Positions 45,801-58,329 are shown, numbered from the stretch's first letter. The stretch: DNA of 64,000 bases from Cololabis saira (GCF_033807715.1 NC_084596.1:34588879-34652878), one strand, 5' to 3'. Notes: a model not told the origin generated them from the letters alone. Numbers and translations: made by a program.

Positions 45801-46570
45801 TCTGTCTGGTGCTGGTGGGTGGAGTCATGTGACCAGAGGACTCCTGTTCTGAGAAGTCTGCTTCAGTCTCAGATTTATGATTTAACCCACAATGGTCACC
45901 AGCTGCTGCTGCCTGGAAATGATGTAACAAAAGGCCGAATGAAGCCGTGCCCCCAGCAGACTGTTCACAGTGGGCGTGGCCGTGACAAAAACGTACTTGA
46001 AGCATCTTCTGATCTGGGTGGTGACACGTGTGGGTTGTATTTAACAAAATGTGAATGCAGTTATGTCACCCTTTACCTCACCTTTTTCCCTCAGGTGTCT
46101 CCCCCTACGGGTCAGATCCTGTGATGCTCTGAGGACATCCCACCATCACACAGGTGAGTGCTGAAACACCACGGTTGAAATGGGGTCTGGTGCTACAATG
46201 CATGCTGGGAGATGATGTGAACAAAAGGCCGAATTGTAGTGCCTCCCCCAGGCAGTATGTTCTGAGAGGGGGGTCGCGATGACAAAGACTCGACCGAAGA
46301 TTTTTTCTGATCCCAGAGCACCTGACCCACATGTCACATGACCTGAGCAGCCAGTGAGATGTTCATTTTTTATTTACTTGCAGGTGAGCTGCACCTTGTG
46401 ACATCCTCCCCCTGGAGCGACCCTGGACCTCCTGATGAATCCAAATCACCACAACAAATTCTGTGCGTTAAACTACTTGGCAATAAATCCTTGATGAGTC
46501 TACCAACACAACCACATTGTCATTGCACATTTCCTGTTTGAAAATGTTCACTCGTCTGTTTCAGAATAAA
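42880..46570 (+). ncRNA. Candidate spliced long non-coding or short-ORF transcript with duplicated exons
   Basis: Exon-like blocks with good splice signals occur twice. Copy 1: donor after 43035, acceptor before 43653, donor after 44045, an exon 44351-44409, and an acceptor before 44648. Copy 2: donor after 44768, acceptor before 45410, donor after 45794, exon 46095-46153, acceptor before 46384, then AATAAA at 46482. The donors match G|GTGAGT and the acceptors end in CTGCAG, CCTCAG or TTGCAG. The first block has a short frame (MEGPGDPRGPTRPSGPR...) but no frame stays open through the predicted exons. It is called on signals only; no family is recognised. Confidence 0.35.
42972..46446. repeat. 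1.73-kb tandem segmental duplication (two copies)
   Basis: Copy 1 is about 42972-44711 and copy 2 about 44712-46446. They are collinear and mostly above 90 percent identical by eye, starting with CGGCCCTCTGGTCCCAGGAC in each copy and ending with GACCTCCTAATGAATCC in copy 1 and GACCTCCTGATGAATCC in copy 2. Differences include small indels, a short TA microsatellite around 43568 only in copy 1, and an extra 20-bp stretch near 43966 in copy 1. Confidence 0.92.
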
Positions 46571-46765
46571 TTGAAATGAAAACCACCCTGGTCTGCTCTG
46601 GTCACTTCTGTCAACCGACCTTTTGCTTTTCTGTAACAGAAAAGCCCACATTTCACCAAGATGGTGCTATAGAGTCCCTGAAGAGAGGGAGGGAATGGGT
46701 AAATAAAAATATCTACACAATAGCAAGAAATTATCCTTGATGGCATCTTAGGTACAGTATTAGAG

Positions 46766-47720
46766 CTGGGGCCTGTTTCACAAAGGGAGTTAAATATAAC
46801 TGGGTTCAGAAGCTGAATTTTGGGTTTCAGAACAGTGGGGTAAACTGCTGCTGATCACTGGGTGTAAAAAGCCATCAGTGGAGTTCTGATGCAGTGATTC
46901 ACCATTGCAACACATAGTAAGTGAAAGTGATCTTACTAATTTTAATTTTCTGGAATGACATCAGTGCAAGTATAAAATGACTGAGCAAATATCAAGATGG
47001 TTACAGTAAACGAACAAGTGGAAAGAAGATTGCTCAGTGTGACCGCTCAGGTGAATTAAAATGGCTTTGGACAACTTTTCCAGTTCTGTATCATTCACCA
47101 ATGTCTGAACTGCTGGTTGGGATCCTAATGTGTATATAAAATATGTTGCCATTTACAAACTTAAATAGTGCTGTTTAAGGCTACAAGGATTGGTCGGAAC
47201 ATCTTCTGATGTAACCACAGTGTGCAATAAATTATGTCTTATGTGCATTTTTGGAGTGTTTATCACTGGTAGGTCACCGCACTGGGTCAAATTTCCCTAT
47301 GGGGACAAAGTATCGTAATGAGTTTATTCATTGTTCATATGGTTAAAATGGACATTTACAATTAACAGCATATATAATAACCTATGGTATTTTGTGTGAA
47401 TTGTGATTCACGGAAGTACAGGATTATAAACTAAAAAAAATAGCCAACGCTAAAACTCACATCAGTACAAGTCATGGCTGATACGACAGCATCACAATCT
47501 ATTTGGATCATCATTATGCTTGTCACAGATGTGACTTAATTCTAATTCTCTTATAGTGCAGTCTAAACTGCATTATAAGATTGGATTTACTTGAACTCGT
47601 CTCAGCTTCAAGAAGAGGAGACAGTAACTTGGTATGTTGAAGTAAACCTGCTCATGACCAGGTTTACTTCGCTCAGTCGGTTACCATGGTGACCTCTATT
47701 GTGAAACGCTTTGGATAAAG
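46766..47720. mobile_element. Harbinger-like remnant related to 24833
   Basis: Starts GGGCCTGTTTCACAAAGGGA, shares AAAAAGCCATCAGTGGAG and GATTCACCATTGCAAC with 24833, and ends near GACCTCTATTGTGAAACGC. Degenerate. Confidence 0.5.
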
Positions 47721-48127
47721 ATGTTTTCTAAATGTTATAAATGTTTTGATATTTGACCTCCAGCTACCCTACTGACCATTAGGGTCTGGATCCAGACCTG
47801 CAACTTGTCTTTTGTCTGACCACTCGGGTCTAGAGCTGTGTGAAGTCCTCCTGTTTCAAGCGTTTTAAGCATCAGTCACCCCCACGCGGTCTTTTTGAAC
47901 TGCTTGCTGAGCTTCAGAACCTCCATGTACCTCATGTACAAAACTTTATAGGAAACACATAATTGTCTAACCTTGTCATTTTAGTATATTTTAATCTTAT
48001 GTGGCTTGTTCTTAATTAATATGATGCAACATTGTTTTCTTCTTAGTGAGAATGAAAGTATATATCATTTCATGTGTGTGTGGAAAATGGCGTTAGGTTT
48101 TTGCCTGCTGCAGTTTTTGTACATGAG

Positions 48128-48825
48128 CAGGATGCTTGCGCAAGTCTTGAAAGTCTTAATAAGTATGGAATTTTGAAACACTGTTTTCCAGACCTTGAAA
48201 AGTCTTGAATTTTGTGTGAAAGTCTTAATAAAGTATGGGGAAAAAATGTATGGTAGAATTTTACAGTATGCTCAAAGGCATTGTGAAATGAGAAATAGAA
48301 AGGTAGGCTAGAAAAACTTATAGTTTATTTAACTATAAACTATATAAAATTGTTTATTTTTTGTTCTTACCAAGTGAGCTAGGTCAAATATGCACTTTTA
48401 TGTGTTAAAATGAGATAACATAAAGATAAGATCAGTCATGTCAAGGACAGAAAAAATAAGATGCGAGTGAAGAGACTGAATTCTACATACATTCATCCAT
48501 CCATTCATGTGTTTTTATAGATAGTCTTTGTGACACTTGTTTGATGTGAAATTCATGTACTTGTGATTTTCATGTTTTGAAACGTTTTCATCAGTAAAAA
48601 CATAATTTACTGTGAATAATGCCTTTGTTCATTGAATACTAGCCTATAAAAAATTCTAACAAACATTTCTAATAAACACAATCGGTACAATCTCAACCAA
48701 TGAAGTAGGCAGTAGGCACACAAGTATACAAGTACGTAAAGTTAAGGTCTTGGGGAAAAAAAACAGTTTTAAAAAAGTCTGGGAAAAGTCTGGAATTTTA
48801 ATTTGGAAAAAGAGCAAGCACCCTG
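48128..48825. mobile_element. hAT-like element with AAGTCTTGAAAGTCTT motifs
   Basis: The ends CAGGATGCTTGCGC and GAGCAAGCACCCTG are imperfect inverses. No clean target duplication. No coding sequence. Confidence 0.5.
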
Positions 48826-48829
48826 ATGA

Positions 48830-49440
48830 GGCACTGTTTTGCACCATATTGTATATTTGTATATTATTGCATTAAGTTTTTGTTTCACTATTTTTTACTT
48901 TTTTATTTTTTAAATATTTATTGAATTTTGTTAGAGGGAAAACAAATGTCACCAAAGAAATCCACTTGTGGTGAACATAGCAAATGTAATTTTGGTAGCA
49001 ACCTCTGAACTGAAGATGGACAGATTTAATCACAATTACTGTAAAATAATGTTAGCATAATTAGTTAGTGTGAGGTAAGTCAGCAAAAAAAAAAAGCGAA
49101 CTTGTAACTAAACTGAGGTGGGTGTGTTTCAGTCTGCTTTTAGTTCTGTTTGGTCTGCCAATTAGCCCATTTTTGGATTAACTGGGGCTGGGAAGAGTCT
49201 GCTCCTATCAACAGAGTCATCCATCGGTCCAGGAAAAGCATAACATTGTTTTATGATATGAGCCAATACGATTTGTGAGAACTGAAGTGGTTCTTTGTCA
49301 GAACCAGGTGGAACACCAAAATGAAAGTGGTGTACAGGACTCATCATTTACATGTACATTAATCCCATTTAATACAGTTCCGTGTAGCTACGGGGATATT
49401 TATTGTAAAGTTATAAGTATACAAATAAAGCAGGAAAATC
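48830..49440. other. Intergenic stretch without recognised features
   Basis: AT-rich sequence upstream of the zinc-finger gene. No domain-bearing frames or repeat termini recognised. Confidence 0.3.
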
Positions 49441-49449
49441 CTGAATTCC

Positions 49450-49635
49450 ACAGGAACCGCTGGACACTTCTGTCCTCTCCGAGCTTCCGTCCACAGCAGC
49501 GCGCTGCTTTTATCCTGGTGAACTTTTCCCCGGAAGTCTTTGCTGCACTGCAATTTGCCTCTTTGGATCGTCTTCACCGTCGGAACCAGGACCAGAAACA
49601 GAACCGGAGAAATGCACGCCGAAAGGGCCGTGCTG
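49450..49635 (+). promoter_or_regulatory. Probable promoter and 5' leader of the zinc-finger gene
   Basis: A CG-richer stretch with GGAAGT (ETS-like) at about 49532 precedes the proposed start codon at 49612. The intervals on both sides are AT-rich. The transcription start is not defined. Confidence 0.35.
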
Positions 49636-50592
49636 GTAAACCCGCCGAACCGCGCCGCCTCCTTCTAGACCCCGTTAGGACAGAGGGAGGGGCGGGGCTG
49701 ACCAGCTAGCTTCCGCTGCCAGACTCGGTTCATAAATTGAAGGCTTTATTGTTGCCCGTACCCTGGTCCCCAGTCCGCTCGGACCGGTTCGTTAGAGGCC
49801 GGGGGCGGATTGAGGGATAGGGAGGATCAGTTCGGCTAGAGTCAGTGCGATGAGATCCGGATCAAGGAGTCCAGATCGTCCGCAGTCCTGCATGTGTGAG
49901 CGGCTGCGTCGAGACACTAAAACGGCCAGATTGTGAACGGAGTCTGGTGGAGTCTGACCCTGTGGTGTCTGCAGCCAGTCTGATCTGATCCAGATGATCA
50001 CATCTGACCTCACTGATGTGCTTCCTTCTGAGCATCCTCGGGAAGCATCATGCAGACAGTTAGTACATGCAAAATCAGATCAATATCATGTTTAGGACTT
50101 GGATGAAGTCACCTTGGTAACACTTTTACCAACAATTTAACTGTTTGTGATTGGTGAACTGATGCATCGCCGGGGTGTAGACACCCCCCCCCCCCTTCAG
50201 AATGTCGGTCCAACACTTAGACATGTCCCCAATCTATTCCCTCCTCTTTGAATATAGTTTGTCAATAAAATATATTTTCTGATTATAATGGGTCTTGGTA
50301 TTAAGCAAATACAATCTCAGATTAACAATAATGTATATCTGTTTTAGGAGTAAAACTGTGGAACTCATTAGATAACGACCTTAAACTAGCAAATTCAATA
50401 AAAGCATACAAGATATTATTCAAAGCAAAGGTAATGGACACATATAGAAACACAATAAGCAAACAAAGAAGAATGCACACATGCATCAGATAAAATGACA
50501 ACTTAAATTGGTTTTGTCGGTTTCCTTAGCATATTTTCACTTTCTGTTTTCAGAGTTATCATTATTATTATAATCATTATTATTATTATTAC

Positions 50593-50659
<67 letters not shown>

Positions 50660-53600
50660 TTGTGTAGACCTATGATACTTCATTTTGTTCTTTTTGTATA
50701 TTCTATTCAGTTAAAAGGTGGGCAAGATAAGCTTTATGCTTCAAGCCCAGACCTTATCGGTCAAAATAATCACAATGTTGATCAGGGAAAAACCTGTGTT
50801 ATGTTGTTTGTTGATTTTTGTTTGTGATTGACCGAAATAAATATTAACTAACTAAATATTAACTAACTAATAATGTGTAACTTGGTTCAACACGTCATTA
50901 CTTATGAAAAAATTTAATTAAAAAAAGGAAGTCAAAATATAGAAAATAATGTACGGTAGGAAAAAATTGAGGACCCAGTTACTCTTTCCATGAACCTGAA
51001 GAGTTGCCCTCAGGTGCTGTCGATCATGATCGTTGTCATCGTTGATGAACTTGTCATCATCAAGTTTTTTCTTGCCACTGTTTGGCTTAAGGTTTTTCTC
51101 CCACTATAGGGAGTTTTTACCTGCCATTTTTTATGTAATAATTGCTCGGGGGTCATGTTCTGGGTCTCTGGAAAGCCCCTAGAGACAACTTCTGTTGTAT
51201 TTAGACACTATATAAAAAAAATGTAATTGAATCATTGAGAGGGGTGGAGTCGTGCTGCCATCAACCTTCAGCTGATGAATCACATGTCGTTTCAGAGCGA
51301 AGCTGACGGCACCGTTCAGGTCAAACCAGAGCCACTCGATGAAGTTGAGATCTGGTCCTATCCTGTCCTGAGGAAGCTGTCCATCAGACTGACTGACTGC
51401 AGGGTGTGGCTGGAGGGGCGGGACTCCCTGTTTTTGGGTAAACTTCTCATTCATTTGGTATTGTAAAGTCGCTATAAATAGTTGCTGTGAACATTTTTTC
51501 TTAAATTATTGGGTTAAAAAGATAAATGTATTGCAATTATTTCAAAATTAGGGACTGTAGTGAAATAAGGGTTAATAAAAATATTTTGTTTGCTTACTGG
51601 AGGCTGAAAATTAGACATTTTAGCATCTCATGAAAAATATTAATCCATTTGAATCTGATGGCACCAATGCGTGCCAGAAAAAGCTAGACGGAAAGACGCG
51701 CAGAGGACATCCACTGATCCACAACAGATTAGGTAAATTGTCAAAAGGTCATTGACATGATTGGGTATTAAAAGAGCATCTCCGACAGGCAGAGGTTTTC
51801 AGTAGTAAAGATTCTGAGAATTAATCAGATGAGGAACCTCTGCGGGGCGGGCAGGAGGACGAGGCTGAAACTCAATACTGGATGGATTTGGTCTTCAGAC
51901 AGTCAGACACCTGAGGTTGTGTCTGAAATCACCCCCTATCCACTATTTAGTGCACAACTCCTCGTTCGCTGTACAGGGGAGTTCTCGGTAAGGAACTATG
52001 AGGTGAACCCATTGCCAGAATAAGCTTTCATAGGTTCCTGGCATCTGTGGTGCTTTTCCATGTCTTTTTGCTTTTGAAAAAACAAATGTTACTGCTGATG
52101 TAGTGACTTTCGGTTAAGAGTTCGGTATGTACTCTTTATGGAAATAGATATAGATGCATTATAAAGTGAGTGGGAGTGATTTAAGACCCATCCTGAATGT
52201 CATTAATGTTAGTTAGCATTGTGGGAAAAAAGGAGCTCAGCAAAGCTAATTAAGCTAGCTTGTAAACATGGTGGTAAGATGGGTGTGCAAAAAGAGTTAC
52301 TCTTTAGAAAGGGTGGGTGATGGCACAGGGGGACTGTTCAGTTTTACAGCCTTGAATGGGGCCTTAGGCTTCATAGATTTTTTTTTTTCCCCACCTTGTC
52401 TGCACACATATTAATGATTGATACCATGACGGTAGAAACCAAAGGCATATATATATGTGCATTATTACTTTCTATTTCTATTAGGCTTCATAGATTACTA
52501 GAGCTGGGTGTCATCAGCATAACTACTTGTCTGCTTGACTTTAGGTTTGGTGAAGTCAGATGTCACCCCCCTCACAGCTTTTTTTGTGACCTTTTTCTGC
52601 CATCAAATTTAGAAATACCTTTTTTTTGCAAAGGTCCCATAATCTGCATTATTAATTATAGGTCTTATTGATCAGCAGAGCAAAATAGTATTTTTTCTCC
52701 GATCTTCATCAGCATAAATCCCCCAGGCCTGATAGATCCTGCAGCCTAAATGTTCTATTTTCTGTGTTCTGCACCCCTCCACTGCTCCCCGCTCACTCTG
52801 CTGTCAGTGGTAACCTTCTTAAACAAACAGACATGTTACAGTCAGTCACATTGCCACGGCAACAGAGACAATTGGAGGATGCTTCTTTTTGAATTGATAG
52901 CGGTCTAAGGCCGCGTTCAGACTGCAGGCAAATCTGATTCATATCTGATTCCTTCTCATATCCGATTTTCAGGGCTGACTGTCCACACTGGTTTTAGCAA
53001 GTGTCCATATCGGATCTGGCTCTGTTCAGACTGGGCCACATCATTGACTGATCTGACGGGTTGCCGTAGCAACGACGTCGGAGCGGAGGCGTCACCCAGC
53101 GCGTGTATTGTGTGAAGTCATGTATTTCTTTTATATATATAAAAAAATCCCAAAATATCTGTACCGTTTCTGATTGGGTCGGCACTGCGCATCATTTTTA
53201 GACATAAAAATGAACGCATACAGCAAAAGTTGTGTGATCGGCGGAGGGACCCGGCGTCCCAGCGAAATGAGAAACAGAGAAAGGTGTTCAGAACAAAACC
53301 ACCAGCAAACTAACAAACCAACCAACAAAGCTCAGAGTTAACAAAACGAACCAGCAATTAATAACTGGCAGCCCCGCTCCATAACCTCTCTTCCTAGGAG
53401 GAGAGGGGCTGACGGGCTGCAGGTTCAGACTCACAGCGCGACTGAAGGCTGATTTATGGTTCCGCGTTACACCGACGCAGAGCCTACGGCGTAGGGTACG
53501 CGGCGACCCGCACCTACGTGGAAATGCGGTCTTTTTTTCTGCTATTAAAACATGATTTGTAATGTGAATTTGCAACACTCAAACTACAAATAATAGTTTT

Positions 53601-55531
53601 TGACGTGACATCGGGTGGTTTGGAGCGTCTGGGACAGTCATATCCGATCTGAGTGTTTGGAGCTGTTCACACTGACACGCATCTGCCCAAATGAGATATG
53701 GATCGGATATGAAACTACCTCCCGGAGGTGGTTTCGATCTGGTTTGCAAAAATCGGATATCATGCGGTTTGGGACTGTTCAGACTTCAAAAGAGTCATCC
53801 AGTTTCAATCTGGATGGGCTAAAAATCGGATATTTGCCTGCAGTCTGAACGCGGCCTAAAGGCCCCTTGGATTGCGTGATTTCTGCAGTCTAGTGTTTCG
53901 ATATGGGTGGGTTTGAACTGTGACTGGAGTTTTAAGGACCCATCAGCAGGTGGAATTATGTTTGTGGTAGCGGAAAGTTGTTGTGCGAAAAATATCAGGC
54001 AGCTCATTGTATAAATGCTCTTTTAAAAGTTTATTTACTAAATTGTGTCTCAAAATGACAGATTGCCTGATAATCTTGAACCTTTAGAGGCCAGGAAAAT
54101 AAGAATATGGGAATTTAAGAAGATACTGTCAAGAGTCTGTCTTTCAAGCATAGGTAGGCTGAGGTGGTCTCTGATTTCTTCTCACTTGCAGATGATCATC
54201 CTGAGCTCTGTGAGTCGCTGCCATCCCAGCCAAACTTCACCAATGCCGGCAGGAAGATGGTGTACTGCCACCAGTGCCCCAGGGGCTTCTACAAGCAGTC
54301 CCATCTGGAGGCTCACTTCCGCACCCATGAAGGACAGAGGCCCAACGAGTGCTGGCAGTGCGGGAAGACCTACCCAACCCTGATGAGCCTCGTGGTCCAC
54401 CAGCAGATCCACGAGCGCAGTGAGCCGTACCAATGCTCCTACTGTGACAAGACTTTTGCCCTGAAAAGGGACTGGAAGACCCATCACCGCACTCACTCTG
54501 GGACCAAGCCCTTCAAGTGCTGGTTCTGTGGGGATGGCTTCAACCAGCGAACGGAGCTCACTGAGCACCTGGAGGTTCACAAGGGGGAGAAGTGTTACCG
54601 CTGCTCCGTCTGTAGCAAGATGTTCGTATCTTACCAGGGGTTCAACTTCCACTGCAAGTCACATAAGAACCCCAAGCATCTGCCGTGCTCCAAGTGTGAC
54701 AAGACCTTTAGCAACCCTCAGAGCCTGAAGCTCCACCAAGTGACGCACTCCAACAGCAAGCCCCATACCTGCCCCACCTGTGGGAAGAGCTTCAAGCTAC
54801 TGAGTGGCCTGCGCTGCCACCAGCGCACCCACGAGGACCTGAAGGAGTACCACTGTGATGAGTGCAGCAAGTGCTTCTCCAGCTTGCAGGGTCTGAAGCT
54901 CCATGACCGGACCCACACTGGACTAAAGCCCTACAAATGCTCAGAGTGTGGCAAGAGGTTCACACAGTCGCCCCACCTCAAGTCACACATGGTGACCCAC
55001 ACCGGTGAGCGACCCTTCCTATGCACCACCTGCGGCAAAAGGTTCACCCAGTCATCCCACCTCCGGTCCCACATCACGCTGTTCCATGTGGGGGAGAAGC
55101 CATTTACCTGCGACGACTGTGGCAAGAGCTTCACCATCGCCCACTACCTAAAGATGCACCGGCTCAGCCACACCAAGGAGAAGCACTACCAGTGCACGTA
55201 CTGCCAGAAGGCCTTCTCCTACCACAACTCCTGGAGGGCTCACGAGAGGATCCACACCGGCGAGCGTCCCTTCAGCTGCCAGGAATGTGGCCGCAGCTTC
55301 ATCACGTCTGGTACCTTGCTCAACCACCAGAGAGCCAAACATACCGGTGAGAAAAACCACTACTGCATCACCTGTGGGGAATTCTTCTTCACCAGCTCAC
55401 AGCTGCGCATCCACCAGCTCAACCACACCGGCGAGCGACCGCACGCTTGCAACTGCGGCAAGACCTTTAAGACCAAAGGAGTACTACGCTACCACCTGAA
55501 GAGGTTCACCAAGCACCGGCCAGCCGAGTGA
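49612..55531 (+). CDS. C2H2 zinc-finger protein with 15 fingers (three exons)
   Basis: Proposed exons are 49612-49635, 51296-51437 and 54192-55531, which join in frame to 501 codons ending in TGA. The last two exons are well supported: acceptor TTTCAG, donor GGTAAAC, acceptor CTTGCAG and matching phase. The first (MHAERAVL) is inferred from a GC-rich leader and a GTAAAC donor. No KRAB, BTB or SCAN domain is seen; the N-terminus has VKPEP, a SUMO-type pattern. Fifteen fingers follow without interruption, from YCHQCPRGF to the end. Fingers 9-14 have TGERP-type linkers. Finger 10 has three residues between its zinc histidines plus an extra spacer (HITLFH). The last finger begins ACNCGKTF, with one residue instead of two between its cysteines. 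It is presumably a nuclear DNA-binding regulator; the orthologue is not recognised. Confidence 0.9.
50330..50870 (+). mobile_element. Degenerate LINE 3' end with ATT microsatellite
   Basis: TGGAACTCATTAGATAACGA and the following text resemble the C-terminal end of a non-LTR ORF. A (TTA)n run at 50559-50659 and an AATAAATATTAACTAAC tail follow. In the first intron of the zinc-finger gene. Confidence 0.4.
51440..52900. other. Second intron of the zinc-finger gene, left part
   Basis: No exon or clear mobile element recognised. A T tract (52379-52389) and a short segment at 52395-52470 resemble the duplicated region near 45255-45330 (ATTAATG...ATACCATG and GGCATATATAT words). Confidence 0.35.
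52909..53856. mobile_element. PIF/Harbinger MITE with TAA target duplication
   Basis: The ends GGCCGCGTTCAGACTGCAGG and perfect inverse are flanked by TAA (52906-52908 and 53857-53859). A foldback piece (GCTGATTTATGGTTCCGCG, about 53447-53505) is nested inside, shared with 385-473. It ends about 330 bp before the main zinc-finger exon. Confidence 0.88.
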
Positions 55532-56280
55532 GCTGTCCCCCGGGACCCCATATCCTAACGGGGCAAGCATCAAGATCTGGATTTCCATAATCTATGTTCT
55601 TCTTGACACTTTGAGCTGGCCTCATCTCTTCTTCTGCAGTGGTTTATGAAGCACCTGGTGAACAGACTCACCTGACTAAGTTGATGCTGCAGTGGTTGTC
55701 TACAAGTTTGAATACTAAACAGAAATGGAAACAGCTGCTGCAGAAGCTGTTTATAGGTTCTTCAGAGTCTCATCCCAGGAATCATGTTCTCACCACCGGG
55801 ACCAGAGTCTCTCAACCCCGGGACGCCAACGCACTACAGTCCAGCTGTGGTCCAGCTGCACCGCACCATACCCAGTGATGGTGGTCCACTCAGCAGCAGT
55901 ACAGCAAACTTCAGAAACGTCCCAGAAGGGACTGTCTGCTCTGCTCCACTAAAGATACACATCTGTTTTTGTGCTCGGCATGAAGTACATCAGTGTTCAT
56001 ACGGCACAATGAGCGGACAGGAAGTTTGACATCACAAAGGCCCAGAGGATCTAGCTAATTTTCAAAGTAAAACACCCTGCACAGGCTCTGATTTATACAT
56101 TAACATTATGTTGACAGGTAGAACCTGCCATGTTTCATTGTCATTTTCACATTAATGCGCCTTCTTCTCTGCCACTGTGCAATTGATATACCTCACACAC
56201 ACAGTGTGTGAGGACACTGTGTGAGAAGAAACAACCATGCTCCGTTTTTACAGCAGTGTTGATCTGTCTGCAGGGCAACT
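55532..56280 (+). other. 3' flank and probable 3'UTR of the zinc-finger gene
   Basis: No coding sequence recognised after the stop codon. A canonical AATAAA occurs only at 56892-56897, so the 3'UTR could extend through the MITE at 56399-56739. Confidence 0.35.
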
Positions 56281-56859
56281 TAAGTCCCTCTGGGAGCATT
56301 TCCAATGCGGAAGCTTCCAAGTGCTGCCTCCTCTGCTGGACTAAAGGTAACGATTATTTTGAGATCAAATCATAATGTCACAGTAGACTGCTTTTTAAAG
56401 GAGCATGAGGCTCCTTTTAAGAAATGAGACTCATTAGCGCCACCCTTCGCCACAACGGCAGTCGGGGGTACTGCAGCCAACAGCGAAGCCGGCACGGGAG
56501 AACGGGGAGAACGCGCATGCAGCGTCATTTGACGTCACATCCGCAGGACAGCGCGGGAAATTCGGCCCCACAATTGCAGCACATTTTGCAGCACACAGCC
56601 TGTTCAAGGCAACGGAGAGATACGCTAGAGGGCTCATTCTTTTTGGTTTGGAACGCTTCATCTGACATTATTACTAGAAAACTTAAAACGTATACGAATT
56701 TCTTTCATAAATCCTGCCTCAATCCTGCCTCATGCTCCTTTAAGTCCCTCTGGGAGCATTTCCAATGCGGAAGCTTCCAAGCGCTGCCTCCTCTGCTGGA
56801 CTAAAGGTAACGATTTTTTTGAGATCAAGTCATAATATCACAGTAGACTGCTTTTTAAA
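56281..56859. repeat. 119-bp direct repeat flanking a MITE
   Basis: 56281-56399 and 56741-56859 are direct copies exactly 460 bp apart with about six differences. Both start TAAGTCCCTCTGGGAGCATT and end CTGCTTTTTAAA. The MITE lies exactly between them. Confidence 0.93.
56399..56739. mobile_element. TTAA-target MITE (piggyBac/Kolobok-like), copy 2
   Basis: The ends AGGAGCATGAGG and CCTCATGCTCCT are perfect inverses; TTAA lies on both sides (56395-56398 and 56740-56743). It is inverted relative to 16549-16879. Confidence 0.85.
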
Positions 56860-56899
56860 TAGTACACCTTGTTTGACCTTTTCTTTCTAGAAATAAAAG

Positions 56900-57800
56900 G
56901 ATGAGAGGTAGCAATGAAAATTAGCATTTTGATTTCTAAACTGAACTTCTCCAGGTACATGGTTCAAATCTCTTCTAAACCCCTCTGAATTGTTATCCAC
57001 AGCCTGCCCATGATGTTTGTATTTGAGTCTGAATGTTTGAGTTTTGAGCTGTCTCATTTAAACACTTAATCAGGATTCTCTGTAGCATTTTCATGATGGA
57101 CTTCCTGTCACCTCTTTCTGTTGTGTGTACATTGATGCAGTCTATCAGTGGTTTTGCGTCAAATTAGTCCTGGAATGTATTTTTAGTGGAGCAACTGGAC
57201 TCAACGGCCCTAAACTGCTGCTCCTTGGCGCTCCTGAACTGCTCCTGACCTGCTCATTGGTGCGCCTGAACTGCTTCTTGGTGCTCCTTAGCACACCTGC
57301 ACCACTCTGGCGCTTGCTGACCGACCACTCTCATTTACTAGAATGGTGTTGATTGAGAGTGCTGCCGCTGCGCTGCTGGGCCACCTGTGTTCTGCAGCCT
57401 CTGCAACAGTAGCTTCATGGAGTATTGTCTATACTGCAAAAACAGCCCCTTTAGAAATAAGCGTAATATTCCATAAACCTAGTCAAAATTAGTATATTTG
57501 CCAGGAATTCTTAAAACTAGCATAATAGCTTTAAAATAGTTGTAGAATTTGTTTTTAAAACAAGGCATCCTTTCCTTAGAAATTAATTTTTGCAGTGAGT
57601 GCTTTATCACCGCGGTGGTGTTGGCGCTCCAGGTTCAGGTCCTCATCTAATGTGGACACCCAGAAACCAGAATGTGGAGACGGTCTCTGCTGATGTATTG
57701 TGGTTTATTTATTTATTCCTGTTCATGATCAGCTCCTTGGTGTTGGTGGTGTTGTGGACCAGTTTGTTTTCCTGGCACCACCAGGCCAGCTGCCTCAATT
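56900..57800. other. Intergenic stretch without recognised features
   Basis: Short repeats of GCTCCTGAACTGCTCC type at about 57218-57300. No coding domains seen. Confidence 0.3.
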
Positions 57801-57804
57801 CACA

Positions 57805-58032
57805 CTGGGGTGCACATAAGCCGGTACTCGAGGGCCAGTCTACTGCACGTTTTAGATGTTTCCCTGCCTCAACACAACCCTGATAGACAAGGCTGTGTCA
57901 CCAACAGAGTTGTGTAAACCTTGATGACATGTTGATGACGACCAGTGATTAGAATCAGGTGTGTTGAAGACAGGGAAACATCTAAAACATGCAGTAGACT
58001 GGGCCTCGAGTACAGGCTTGTGTGGACCCCTG
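57805..58032. mobile_element. hAT MITE relative of 24293-24517
   Basis: Ends CTGGGGTGCACA and TGTGGACCCCTG, interior with GAATCAGGTGTGTTGAAGAC and GTTTTAGATGTTTCCCTG. The target duplication is not recognisable. Confidence 0.6.
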
Positions 58033-58329
58033 ACTACAAGCAGTGAAGGTGTTGGGGCCTAGTCTAACCCCCCAGAGTAACCTTGCACTTCTCTACTGCG
58101 AGTGTCTTGGTGCGGCTGGTCGGTAGGGGAGGTGTATCTGCTGTTGAGTCCACCTTAAAGCAGCACTATGTAACTTTTCCACCTTAATATCATATTTCCA
58201 AAGTCATTGTGATGGTACATCAACTTCCAACAGGTTTAATGACACCTCTGTCATGGTCTGAGGGGTCTGTATCTTTGAGGAGCATGGTAGGAACCCTGCC
58301 ACACTAAAAAACTACAAATTTTTACGGCT

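Noticed and set aside
54182..54652. 156-codon minus-strand frame and several others opposite the zinc-finger exon
   Set aside because: Antisense shadows of the finger repeats without independent signals.
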